64,000 nt of DNA from Sporosarcina sp. Marseille-Q4943 (GTDB taxonomy: Bacteria > Bacillota > Bacilli > Bacillales_A > Planococcaceae): assembly GCF_943736995.1 (NCBI RefSeq), contig NZ_CALSFT010000002.1:1116001-1180000 (forward strand). The letters run 5' to 3'. Shown in pieces: positions 8,724 to 16,041 of this stretch. Position 1 is the first letter of the stretch. Every line of letters begins with the position of its first letter. Position numbers and translations under genes: made by a program. The notes under the pieces are model-generated. The model did no database searches and was not told the origin of the DNA. It worked only from the letters and a program-made list of their open reading frames with translations.

Positions 8724-9542
8724 ATGAATTCACAAAAATTAGTGGAATTACTGAAAGAGCAACTGCCATCTGAGCATTTGCAATGGAGCTTCGATCGGAA
8801 AACCGATAAGGTTCGTTTGGAGCATTCTATTTTGAAAAAAGGGATGGATATTTCCTTGCCGGAAATCCTTGCGAAATATGAAACGAAAAAAGAAGCTGCA
8901 ATCAATGAAATCGTCTACACGATACGGGAAACGTTCAATGCAATGGAAAAAGAGCAAACGGAAGGATTCTTGAAAGAAAATGGAATCTATCCCGTCATTC
9001 GTTCGACATCCTTCCCAAAAACATCAAAGGCGGGAGATCGCTTCATCGTAAAAGATCATACAGCGGAGACAAGAATCTTCTATGCGCTGGATTTGGGTAC
9101 TACATACCGTCTTATCGATGAGTCGATGCTCGAATCTCTCGGCATGACGGAGTCGGAAATAATGGAATCAGCGTTGTTCAAGGTGAGATCGTTGCCGACA
9201 ACTATGAAAAAGGATGAAGTGGCAGGAAATCTGTTTTATTTCGTCAATAATAACGACGGTTACGACGCGAGCCGTATTTTAAATCATTCCTTCCTGAAGG
9301 AAATGGAAGAGAAAATCGAAGGCCATATGACCGTTTCGGTTCCTCATCAGGACGTTCTGATTGTCGGCGATATCCGAAACGATACCGGGTATGATGTGCT
9401 TGCGCAAATGACGATGCAGTTTTTCACAGTCGGGGCGGTGCCAGTCACCTCCTTGTCATTCATCTATGAAGATGGTAAATTGGAACCGATTTTCATAATG
9501 GCAAAAAATCGGGTTGCTCGAAAGGAAGGTAAAAAGAAATGA
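8724..9542 (+). CDS. ytpQ: DUF1444 protein YtpQ
   Basis: A cytosolic protein of about 272 aa matching the Bacillus YtpQ/UPF0354 family (RFIVKDHTAETRIFYALDLG, the LFYFVNNNDGYDASRILN block, and MTMQFFTVGAVPVTSLSF near the C-terminus). Biochemical function is unknown. ATG 8724 is chosen because GAAAGGG lies 8 nt upstream; the GTG at 8715 would overlap the ribosome site. The stop overlaps the ytpR start (ATGA), keeping the conserved ytpQ-ytpR pairing. Confidence 0.88.
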   Translation: MNSQKLVELLKEQLPSEHLQWSFDRKTDKVRLEHSILKKGMDISLPEILAKYETKKEAAINEIVYTIRETFNAMEKEQTEGFLKENGIYPVIRSTSFPKTSKAGDRFIVKDHTAETRIFYALDLGTTYRLIDESMLESLGMTESEIMESALFKVRSLPTTMKKDEVAGNLFYFVNNNDGYDASRILNHSFLKEMEEKIEGHMTVSVPHQDVLIVGDIRNDTGYDVLAQMTMQFFTVGAVPVTSLSFIYEDGKLEPIFIMAKNRVARKEGKKK

Positions 9543-10144
9543 ATATTTTTTACAATCAAAATGGAGTGGGCGATGTACTCCTTGTTCAATTAACGACAGA
9601 ACGCCCAGAAAATAAGGAAATTGAAAAGAAGAATGATATTGCTCTCATTAAAGACGCAGCAACGGATAAAGTCGTTGGTTTCAACGTCTTCAAGGCTTCA
9701 AACTATGTGAAGACGGAAGTTATCGGACAAGTTGAAACGACGGAAGAAATCGTCGGTCAGCTGCAAGAAGCGCTGAAGTCGAATGGAGTGGATCTGGAGC
9801 TGGATGTCGATTTTACTCCTAAGTTCGTAGTCGGGCACGTCGTAGCAAAAGAAAAGCATCCAAATGCGGATAAACTGAGTGTGTGCAAAGTCGATGTTGG
9901 AAATGAAACACTTCAAATCGTCTGTGGTGCGCCAAATGTCGAAGAAGGCCAAAAAGTCGTCGTGGCTAAAGTGGGGGCGGTCATGCCTTCTGGAATGGTC
10001 ATCAGAGATGCGGAGCTTAGAGGAATCGCTTCCTCGGGAATGATTTGTTCAGCTAAGGAACTGGGTATTCCAAATGCTCCTACTGAAAAAGGGATTATGG
10101 TCCTTGGTGCAGATGCGACTCCTGGTGATTCTTTTACAATATGA
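9539..10144 (+). CDS. ytpR: tRNA-binding domain protein YtpR
   Basis: A 201-residue protein. The N-terminal ~90 residues form the DUF4479-like domain, and residues ~92-198 form an EMAPII/PheT-type tRNA-binding OB-fold (VVGHVVAKEKHPNADKLSVC, VCGAPNVEEGQKVVVAKVGA, GIASSGMICSAKELG). It is a stand-alone relative of the PheT N-terminal domain. The exact RNA target is unknown. Start overlaps ytpQ; a strong terminator follows. Confidence 0.9.
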   Translation: MNIFYNQNGVGDVLLVQLTTERPENKEIEKKNDIALIKDAATDKVVGFNVFKASNYVKTEVIGQVETTEEIVGQLQEALKSNGVDLELDVDFTPKFVVGHVVAKEKHPNADKLSVCKVDVGNETLQIVCGAPNVEEGQKVVVAKVGAVMPSGMVIRDAELRGIASSGMICSAKELGIPNAPTEKGIMVLGADATPGDSFTI

Positions 10145-10150
10145 TGTTAG

Positions 10151-10181
10151 AAAAACGTACTGCCCCAAGCAGTACGTTTTT
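10151..10181 (+). terminator. Terminator of ytpQR
   Basis: Perfect 13-bp stem AAAAACGTACTGC/GCAGTACGTTTTT around CCCAA. Confidence 0.9.
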
Positions 10182-10199
10182 CTTATTTTGGCCATACGA

Positions 10200-10229
10200 T
10201 TGATTTAATCGTCGAAAACCTGCTAAAAT
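10200..10229 (+). promoter_or_regulatory. Sigma-A-type promoter of sftA
   Basis: TTGATT (10200-10205), an 18-nt spacer, and TAAAAT (10224-10229) preceded by TGC (extended -10). It lies about 30 nt upstream of the sftA start. Confidence 0.6.
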
Positions 10230-10259
10230 AGAATGATCGACTTGAAGAGAGTGATAGAT

Positions 10260-13052
10260 TTGACTTGGATTAAAAAAATGATGAACCGAATATTTGATGC
10301 GGATAAAAATGAAGAATACGAAGAAAATTTAATCGACATTGAACTTGAAGAGCATGAAGAGGAAGTACAAATTGAAAAGCCGGCTTTCCGTTTTCCAATC
10401 ATTACTGATGCTGAAATCTATGGCTGGGAACCCGATCCGGAAAACGAAAGAAGAAAAGCAGATAATTTAATTACGGAACTTCATGACGATGGGTTCGAAC
10501 CTGTTCCGTTATATAAAAATGAAAGATGGCCTGGAGGAAACGAAAAACCGACTATCCATCGTGCGACAGCTCCGCTGAAGTATCAAAAGAAGCATGAACT
10601 CGAACCGGAAGCAATCCCGAGACTAGCTCCTAAAAAGGACTCCGTGCCTGCCGAAGAAGATAAAGAGAAAAGTAGTTCGGCAATTATACGGAAACGGAGC
10701 AGCCGTCCGTTCACACCAACCGAAGTGGTGTCGCCGATCTATGGCTATTCGAGACCAGACGTTAAGAAATTTAGAGCCATGCTCGACGAGTCGGATACTG
10801 GAACCAAAAAAAATACTGATTTAACCCACACAGACTCGACATTTGATCAAAACGATGCTAACTTCACTAATGGACAAATAGTGGCGGAAGAAGAAATTAA
10901 CCGCATTGATTCAGTAGATCATGCACATACTTATGAAAAAGAAGAAGTGCTGAAAAGTGATCATCCAGCCGATCAGAGTTTTGCGGAACCGGATGAGCCC
11001 GAAAACGAAATGGGAATGAGGGACGGTCAGCTTCCGGTCATGGATGAACGTCATTTAGTTCATGTGGAAGAGGTTGTTGAAGAAGAACATTTTGAAGCCG
11101 AATCATTCGAATCGGCGGTTGACCAAGTGGAAGAAACGATTACGGTTGGAATGGATGGACATCTTGGTGAGTTACACGAATCAGAAGCTGAAGAACAGCA
11201 TCAACCTGGGCTTGATTCGGAATTAACAGCTAAGGAAGAGGTCGAAGTGGATCCGCAACCGATAATCGAAGAATTCAAGTATGAACAGACCCCGGAAGCT
11301 TCAGAGGAGGGAGAGCTCACGTATGATCGTTCCTCGGAAACCTCTGAGGAAAAGTCTCCGACTGTCCATGCTCCGGAAACGAGAATTGAAGACGCTTCTG
11401 ATCCTGTACGCAGTCCAGTACAGAAAAAAGAAAAGATAGTGCCTTTCAATGTCCTCATGTTGAAAAATGATAAACTGAAATATGAGGAACGCGAAAAAAG
11501 AGTGAACAGTAAGCCTTTACTGGAGTCTAAACCGATTGATGTTGAAACAGCAGCTGCTGTACAGACGGAACCCGAACATGTCCTAGACGCGCATCAGGAA
11601 GAGCTGGAAGACCAACCTTATTATGCATTCCCTCCAAAAGAGTTTCTTATTCAGCCTGAGGAGCATATAGAAGATTCGGAATGGCTCCAGTCCCAGTCTG
11701 AAAAACTTGAAGAGGCGCTTTCCTATTTCGCAGTGCAGGCAAACGTCATTGAAGCAGTGCAAGGACCGACTGTCACGAGATTTGAGTTGACAGTTGGGCA
11801 CGGAACGAAAGTGAGCAAGGTCCGTAATTTGACTGATGATTTGAAGTTGGCTCTTGCGGCGGAGGATATACGGATTCAGGCGCCGATTCCGGGAACGAGC
11901 TCGATCGGAATCGAAATTCCGAACCGGAAGCCGAGGGCTGTCCGGATTTCGGAAGTGATCGAAACGAAACGGTTCCAAGACTCCGAATCTCCGTTGGAAG
12001 CGGTCCTAGGACTTAGCTTGACAGGCGAGCCGGTAACGTTGGATTTGCGTAAAATGCCGCATGGAATGATTGCCGGTGCAACGGGATCAGGGAAATCTGT
12101 GTGCATCAATTCAATTTTGATCAGTTTATTGTATAAGGCTTCACCTGCAGATTTGAAAATGCTGCTCATCGATCCGAAAATGGTGGAACTGGCTCCTTTT
12201 AACGGAATACCGCATTTATTGAGCCCAGTCATTACAGACGTGAAGGCCGCGACTGCTGCCTTGAAATGGGCAGTCGGTGAAATGGAACGTCGATATGAAC
12301 TATTTGCGCATGTCGGAGCGAGAAATATTGAACGATATAATGAAATGGCAGAGAAGGACCGCAAGTTTTCACTGAAAATGCCATACTTGCTCATCGTCAT
12401 TGACGAGCTGGCGGACTTGATGATGATGGCTCCTGCGGATGTTGAAGTGTCGATCAGCAGAATCACCCAAAAAGCGAGAGCATGCGGCATTCACTTGATC
12501 ATTGCGACACAGCGCCCATCCGTCGATGTCATTACCGGGACAATCAAGGCGAATGTCCCGACCCGTATTGCATTTTCGGTTTCTTCCCAGATTGACTCCC
12601 GTACAATCATCGATACACCGGGAGCTGAAAGACTTCTTGGGAAAGGCGATATGCTTTATCTTGGAAACGGTCAATCTTCTGCTATGCGGTTACAAGGTAC
12701 ATTTGTCACGGATGCCGAAATTGAACGTATAATAGAACACGTTCAAAACGAAGCGGAGCCGGATTATTTATTCGGCCAAGAGGATTTATTGGCGAACACA
12801 ATGGAAGAAGAGGAGTCAGATCCTTTATTCGCCAATGCCTGCAAGTTCATTATCGAACAAGGCAGTGCTTCTACGTCCTTATTGCAACGCAACTTCAGCA
12901 TCGGCTATAACCGTGCAGCAAAACTGATGGACCGCATGGAGAAATTAGGTTTCATTTCCGAGCAAAGGGGAAGTAAGGCACGGGAAGTCTATTTGACAGA
13001 AAGTGAGCTTAACCATTTTTTGAATGGCAATGAAAAGCCGGTTGAATTGTAA
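10260..13052 (+). CDS. sftA: Soluble DNA translocase SftA (FtsK/SpoIIIE family)
   Basis: A 930-residue septum-associated DNA motor that moves chromosomal DNA out of the closing septum. Unlike FtsK/SpoIIIE it has no N-terminal membrane helices. Residues ~1-60 match the SftA N-terminus (TWIKKMMNRIF), ~90-430 are a long acidic, presumably disordered linker, and the motor follows with Walker A GATGSGKS near residue 607 and LLIVIDELADLMM near 715. A winged-helix gamma domain (SIGYNRAAKLMDRMEKLGF) closes the protein. TTG 10260 is chosen because GAGAG lies 8 nt upstream and the product starts like B. subtilis SftA; an earlier in-frame ATG lies right at the promoter's expected start point. Confidence 0.92.
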   Translation: MTWIKKMMNRIFDADKNEEYEENLIDIELEEHEEEVQIEKPAFRFPIITDAEIYGWEPDPENERRKADNLITELHDDGFEPVPLYKNERWPGGNEKPTIHRATAPLKYQKKHELEPEAIPRLAPKKDSVPAEEDKEKSSSAIIRKRSSRPFTPTEVVSPIYGYSRPDVKKFRAMLDESDTGTKKNTDLTHTDSTFDQNDANFTNGQIVAEEEINRIDSVDHAHTYEKEEVLKSDHPADQSFAEPDEPENEMGMRDGQLPVMDERHLVHVEEVVEEEHFEAESFESAVDQVEETITVGMDGHLGELHESEAEEQHQPGLDSELTAKEEVEVDPQPIIEEFKYEQTPEASEEGELTYDRSSETSEEKSPTVHAPETRIEDASDPVRSPVQKKEKIVPFNVLMLKNDKLKYEEREKRVNSKPLLESKPIDVETAAAVQTEPEHVLDAHQEELEDQPYYAFPPKEFLIQPEEHIEDSEWLQSQSEKLEEALSYFAVQANVIEAVQGPTVTRFELTVGHGTKVSKVRNLTDDLKLALAAEDIRIQAPIPGTSSIGIEIPNRKPRAVRISEVIETKRFQDSESPLEAVLGLSLTGEPVTLDLRKMPHGMIAGATGSGKSVCINSILISLLYKASPADLKMLLIDPKMVELAPFNGIPHLLSPVITDVKAATAALKWAVGEMERRYELFAHVGARNIERYNEMAEKDRKFSLKMPYLLIVIDELADLMMMAPADVEVSISRITQKARACGIHLIIATQRPSVDVITGTIKANVPTRIAFSVSSQIDSRTIIDTPGAERLLGKGDMLYLGNGQSSAMRLQGTFVTDAEIERIIEHVQNEAEPDYLFGQEDLLANTMEEEESDPLFANACKFIIEQGSASTSLLQRNFSIGYNRAAKLMDRMEKLGFISEQRGSKAREVYLTESELNHFLNGNEKPVEL

Positions 13053-13192
13053 TAAATTTAATTAACGATTCATTTGAAATGGAATTGGGAATAGAGATTA
13101 TTAAAAAATGAATGGGGAATTGGCTGTTAGGCGATTGCTTCAAGCTAATGAACCATAGTGTGGGAACATTTATGATCCCGGGAGGTTGCATT

Positions 13193-14506
13193 ATGACATT
13201 GTACCATTTTATAGGAATCAAAGGATCGGGAATGAGTTCCCTTGCACAGATCCTCCATGATTCATCTTATGCAGTGCAAGGTTCTGACGTGGAGAAGTAT
13301 TTCTTTACGGAAGACCCGTTGCATGAAAGAAAAATAACGATTTTACCTTTTGATGAAAATAATATTAAGCCTGGGATGACTGTTATTGCGGGGAATGCAT
13401 TCCCCGACAGCCATCCCGAAATCGTAAGAGCGCATGAATTAGGCATCGAAGTGATACGCTATCATGTTTTCTTAGGCAACTATATGAAGAAATCCATTTC
13501 TGTAGGCGTTACGGGATCTCACGGAAAAACATCAACAACTGGGTTGTTGGCGCACGTCTTGGCCGGGAATGCACCGACATCCTATCTGATCGGTGACGGC
13601 ACGGGCAAAGGAGTAGAGGACAGCGAATACTTCGTTTTCGAAGCGTGTGAATATAAACGTCATTTCCTTGCCTATGAGCCTGACTACGCGATTATGACTA
13701 ATATTGATTTTGATCATCCTGATTATTTTAAGGATTTGGATGATGTAATGGATGCATTCAGCCAAATGGCTTTGCGTGTAAAGAAAGCGATCATTGCTTG
13801 CGGTGATGATCTTTATTTGCCGCAAATCAAAGCGAATGTTCCGGTTGTCTTCTATGGTTTTGATGAAGTGAATGACTTCTCCGCTAAGAACATAGTTAAG
13901 TCGGAGAAGGGTGCAACGTTTGACGTGTATGTGCGAAACGAATACTACCATACATTCAGCATCGCATTGGCGGGTGACCATGGAATTCTAAATTCCTTAG
14001 GCGTCATTGCATTATGCCATTACGAAGGAATTCCGGCTACAGGCATTGAAGAGAGATTGGCGACTTTCAATGGCGTCAAAAGACGTTTCACTGTAACAGA
14101 ATCATTCGGCCGTACGATTGTGGACGATTATGCCCATCATCCGACGGAAATTAAGGCGACTTTGCAATCAGCAAGGCAGAAGTATCCCAACAAGGAAATC
14201 ATTGCGATCTTCCAGCCGCATACGTTCACGCGCACCGCGGCTTTGCTTGAGCAATTCGCAGACAGCCTATCAACTGCAGACCACGTCTATTTATGCGACA
14301 TTTTCGGCTCTGCCCGGGAGAAATCAGGCAATTTGACGATCGATGACCTCGTCGGCAAAATCCCTGGAGCAAAGCATCTCGACTTGGATAACATCGATGT
14401 TCTCGATGAGCACGGAAATGCAGTTTATCTATTCATGGGCGCTGGAGACATTCAAAAGTATTTGAACGTCTTCGCCGAACATACAAAAAAAGAAGAAACA
14501 GCTTGA
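13193..14506 (+). CDS. murC: UDP-N-acetylmuramate--L-alanine ligase
   Basis: It adds L-Ala to UDP-MurNAc, the first Mur ligase step. Length 437 aa. Seen: [18 protein letters not shown] at the N-terminus (UDP-binding G-loop), [13 protein letters not shown] near 105 (ATP P-loop), the [10 protein letters not shown] region, and [14 protein letters not shown] near 310 (domain 3). ATG 13193 follows GGGAGG. Order sftA-murC-ytxG is as in B. subtilis. A terminator follows at once. Confidence 0.95.
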   Translation: MTLYHFIGIKGSGMSSLAQILHDSSYAVQGSDVEKYFFTEDPLHERKITILPFDENNIKPGMTVIAGNAFPDSHPEIVRAHELGIEVIRYHVFLGNYMKKSISVGVTGSHGKTSTTGLLAHVLAGNAPTSYLIGDGTGKGVEDSEYFVFEACEYKRHFLAYEPDYAIMTNIDFDHPDYFKDLDDVMDAFSQMALRVKKAIIACGDDLYLPQIKANVPVVFYGFDEVNDFSAKNIVKSEKGATFDVYVRNEYYHTFSIALAGDHGILNSLGVIALCHYEGIPATGIEERLATFNGVKRRFTVTESFGRTIVDDYAHHPTEIKATLQSARQKYPNKEIIAIFQPHTFTRTAALLEQFADSLSTADHVYLCDIFGSAREKSGNLTIDDLVGKIPGAKHLDLDNIDVLDEHGNAVYLFMGAGDIQKYLNVFAEHTKKEETA

Positions 14507-14529
14507 TCCCCTCGGATCAAGCTGTTTTT
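14496..14529 (+). terminator. Terminator of murC
   Basis: Stem AAACAGCTTGATC/GATCAAGCTGTTT with a short loop, then TT. It begins at the murC stop. Confidence 0.88.
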
Positions 14530-14602
14530 GATTGGTCACTGTTTCCAATCACTAATAAATCATTATACATAATATCCAGAAATAATTTATTTCGGAAAAA
14601 AT

Positions 14603-14631
14603 GAAGGAGTTTTGCTAAAGATGTCGAAAAA
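14603..14631 (+). promoter_or_regulatory. Sigma-H-like promoter of ytxGH
   Basis: GAAGGAGTT (14603-14611), an 11-nt spacer, then GTCGAAAAA (14623-14631), each 8 of 9 against the recalled sigma-H consensus RNAGGAWWW / RNNGAATWW. B. subtilis ytxGHJ is known to be under sigma-H and sigma-B, which supports the reading. Confidence 0.5.
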
Positions 14632-14647
14632 GGTTAGAGTAGGCGGC

Positions 14648-14673
14648 GTTTATTTATTTCATTTATAGGGTAG
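14648..14673 (+). promoter_or_regulatory. Sigma-B-like promoter of ytxGH
   Basis: GTTTAT (14648-14653), a 14-nt spacer, then GGGTAG (14668-14673). This fits the general-stress sigma-B pattern GTTTAA-N14-GGGTAT, 17 nt downstream of the sigma-H-like element and 37 nt upstream of the ytxG start. Confidence 0.6.
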
Positions 14674-14710
14674 AAATTATCTATGGATGTTTATCGGGAG
14701 GAGGATTGCC

Positions 14711-15196
14711 ATGGAAGTATTACTGTATATTGCTGCAATCGTTGCGGCAATCGCATTTTTGATTTTATGTATAAGCCTTGCAATGACATTAGGTTCATTG
14801 AAAACGACATTACGAAGCGTTTCCGAAACTTTGGATGGCTTGACGAACCAGTTGGAAGGGGTCACGTCGGAAACGACGGAACTTCTTCATAAGACAAATG
14901 CCCTTGCCGAGGATATTCAACAGAAATCCGAAAAATTGAACACTGTCGTTGATGCAGTGAAAGGTGTAGGGGACTCTGTCAGCGACTTGAATAGCTCAGT
15001 TCGCCGAGTCACCAATTCAATCACTGTCGAAGCCGAGAAGAACAGTGATAAAATAGCCCAAGTCGTTCAATGGAGCAATGTCGCATTCGGCATCATCGGC
15101 AAAGTGAAAGATATGAAAGCGGAAAGATCATCAGGATGGACTGTCTATAAACCTGACACTGGACAGAAGAGATTGCCTAGTCCGGATGTACGCTAA
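14711..15196 (+). CDS. ytxG: General stress protein YtxG (DUF948)
   Basis: 161 aa. One N-terminal transmembrane helix (residues ~3-25, VLLYIAAIVAAIAFLILC), then a long amphipathic/coiled-coil region rich in S, T, E and K and spaced hydrophobics (LRSVSETLDGLTNQLEGVTS), as in DUF948 proteins. The cytoplasmic coiled coil may bridge to the envelope; the molecular role is unknown. ATG 14711 follows GGGAGGAGG. First gene of the stress operon with ytxH, behind the two alternative-sigma promoters. Confidence 0.85.
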   Translation: MEVLLYIAAIVAAIAFLILCISLAMTLGSLKTTLRSVSETLDGLTNQLEGVTSETTELLHKTNALAEDIQQKSEKLNTVVDAVKGVGDSVSDLNSSVRRVTNSITVEAEKNSDKIAQVVQWSNVAFGIIGKVKDMKAERSSGWTVYKPDTGQKRLPSPDVR

Positions 15197-15345
15197 TATG
15201 ACCGCCTAAAGGGTAACTTCAATCGGTGGGGTTCCTGCCGCTTGTTAGAAGAACCAATCCTTCATGTACTGTCTGTGGATCCTACACGTAAGCCAAGGTT
15301 TAACAGACAGATGATGCGGGAAAAAAACATATAGGAGGAATTCAC
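15197..15345 (+). other. Long ytxG-ytxH spacer with inverted repeats
   Basis: 149 nt separate two genes that are expected to be co-transcribed. Inside are CTGTCTGT (15269-15276) pairing with ACAGACAG (15303-15310), and GGTTC (15230-15234) pairing with GAACC (15251-15255). No T-run follows, so these are not ordinary terminators. An RNA-processing site, attenuator or small RNA is possible, but I see no match to a known class. Confidence 0.3.
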
Positions 15346-15984
15346 ATGACTGATAAACTAAAACCGAACTATAACGATGCGCAATACGATCACCACTATT
15401 ACGGGAACCAAGAATATAAGAACACTTTTGGTGAGCCATCCCAGCTGCCTGTTAACTATCCATACCGTTCAAATACGGATGATTTCTATGATAACGACGA
15501 TTCCGGCGCAGGAAGCTTCCTGTTAGGAGCGCTCGTTGGCGGCGTTATTGGCGCAGCAGCTGCATTATTTTTGGCCCCGAAAACGGGCAGGGAAATGCGC
15601 GACGATTTCTCGGAGCAAGCTGTTCAACTGAAAAATAAGGGAATCGAATTGAGTACTGTAGCGAAGGATAAAGCGACAGAAATCACTTCTGTGGCAAAGG
15701 AAAAGACTGACGGCTTGACGAAAACGATTCAAGAACAATCCGGCCAGATTGTCGATAAAGTGAAATCGATGGCAAATAAAACCTCTGTGCCAATGGATGA
15801 TGGAACAGCATCTTCCGAAGGTGAAGAGGCAATCGAATTCGTTGGAACTTCAACGGAGCAGGATAAAAAAGCTGCTGAGGATCAATCGACGAAGAATAGC
15901 GATGTTTCCTATGACAATAGTGAGAACTTCGGACAAGATAAAAATGTGAATCAAAACCATATTTCTGTCGAAAAAGAAAAATGA
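15346..15984 (+). CDS. ytxH: General stress protein YtxH
   Basis: 212 aa. A polar, Tyr/Asn/Asp-rich N-terminus (~55 residues, longer than in B. subtilis YtxH) is followed by a Gly/Ala-rich transmembrane segment (~57-76, GALVGGVIGAAAALFLAP) and the family motif APKTGREMRDDF, then a helical region with repeats of the KDKATEITSVAKEKTD type. This is the YtxH/Gp12 family of stress-induced membrane proteins of unknown mechanism. TAGGAGGAATTCAC precedes the ATG. Operon partner of ytxG; the third B. subtilis member ytxJ (bacillithiol-related) is absent here. Confidence 0.85.
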   Translation: MTDKLKPNYNDAQYDHHYYGNQEYKNTFGEPSQLPVNYPYRSNTDDFYDNDDSGAGSFLLGALVGGVIGAAAALFLAPKTGREMRDDFSEQAVQLKNKGIELSTVAKDKATEITSVAKEKTDGLTKTIQEQSGQIVDKVKSMANKTSVPMDDGTASSEGEEAIEFVGTSTEQDKKAAEDQSTKNSDVSYDNSENFGQDKNVNQNHISVEKEK

Positions 15985-15993
15985 TAGTAATAG

Positions 15994-16027
15994 AGCCAGA
16001 CAGCCCTGAATGGGTGTCTGGCTTTTT
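15994..16027 (+). terminator. Terminator of ytxGH
   Basis: Stem AGCCAGACA/TGTCTGGCT (15994-16002, 16015-16023) followed by TTTT. It also closes towards the convergent FtsA-like gene. Confidence 0.8.
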
Positions 16028-16041
16028 CGTTTCTAGTATTA

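Noticed and set aside
11201..12674. Several long antisense frames inside sftA
   Set aside because: They are shadows of the acidic linker and motor-domain codon bias; none has a start site or domain.
14621..14668. 15-codon ORF (MSKKVRVGG...) with an upstream GGAG ahead of ytxG
   Set aside because: The apparent Shine-Dalgarno and the first codons coincide with the sigma-H-like -35 and -10, and the end overlaps the sigma-B-like promoter. Promoter DNA explains the pattern better.
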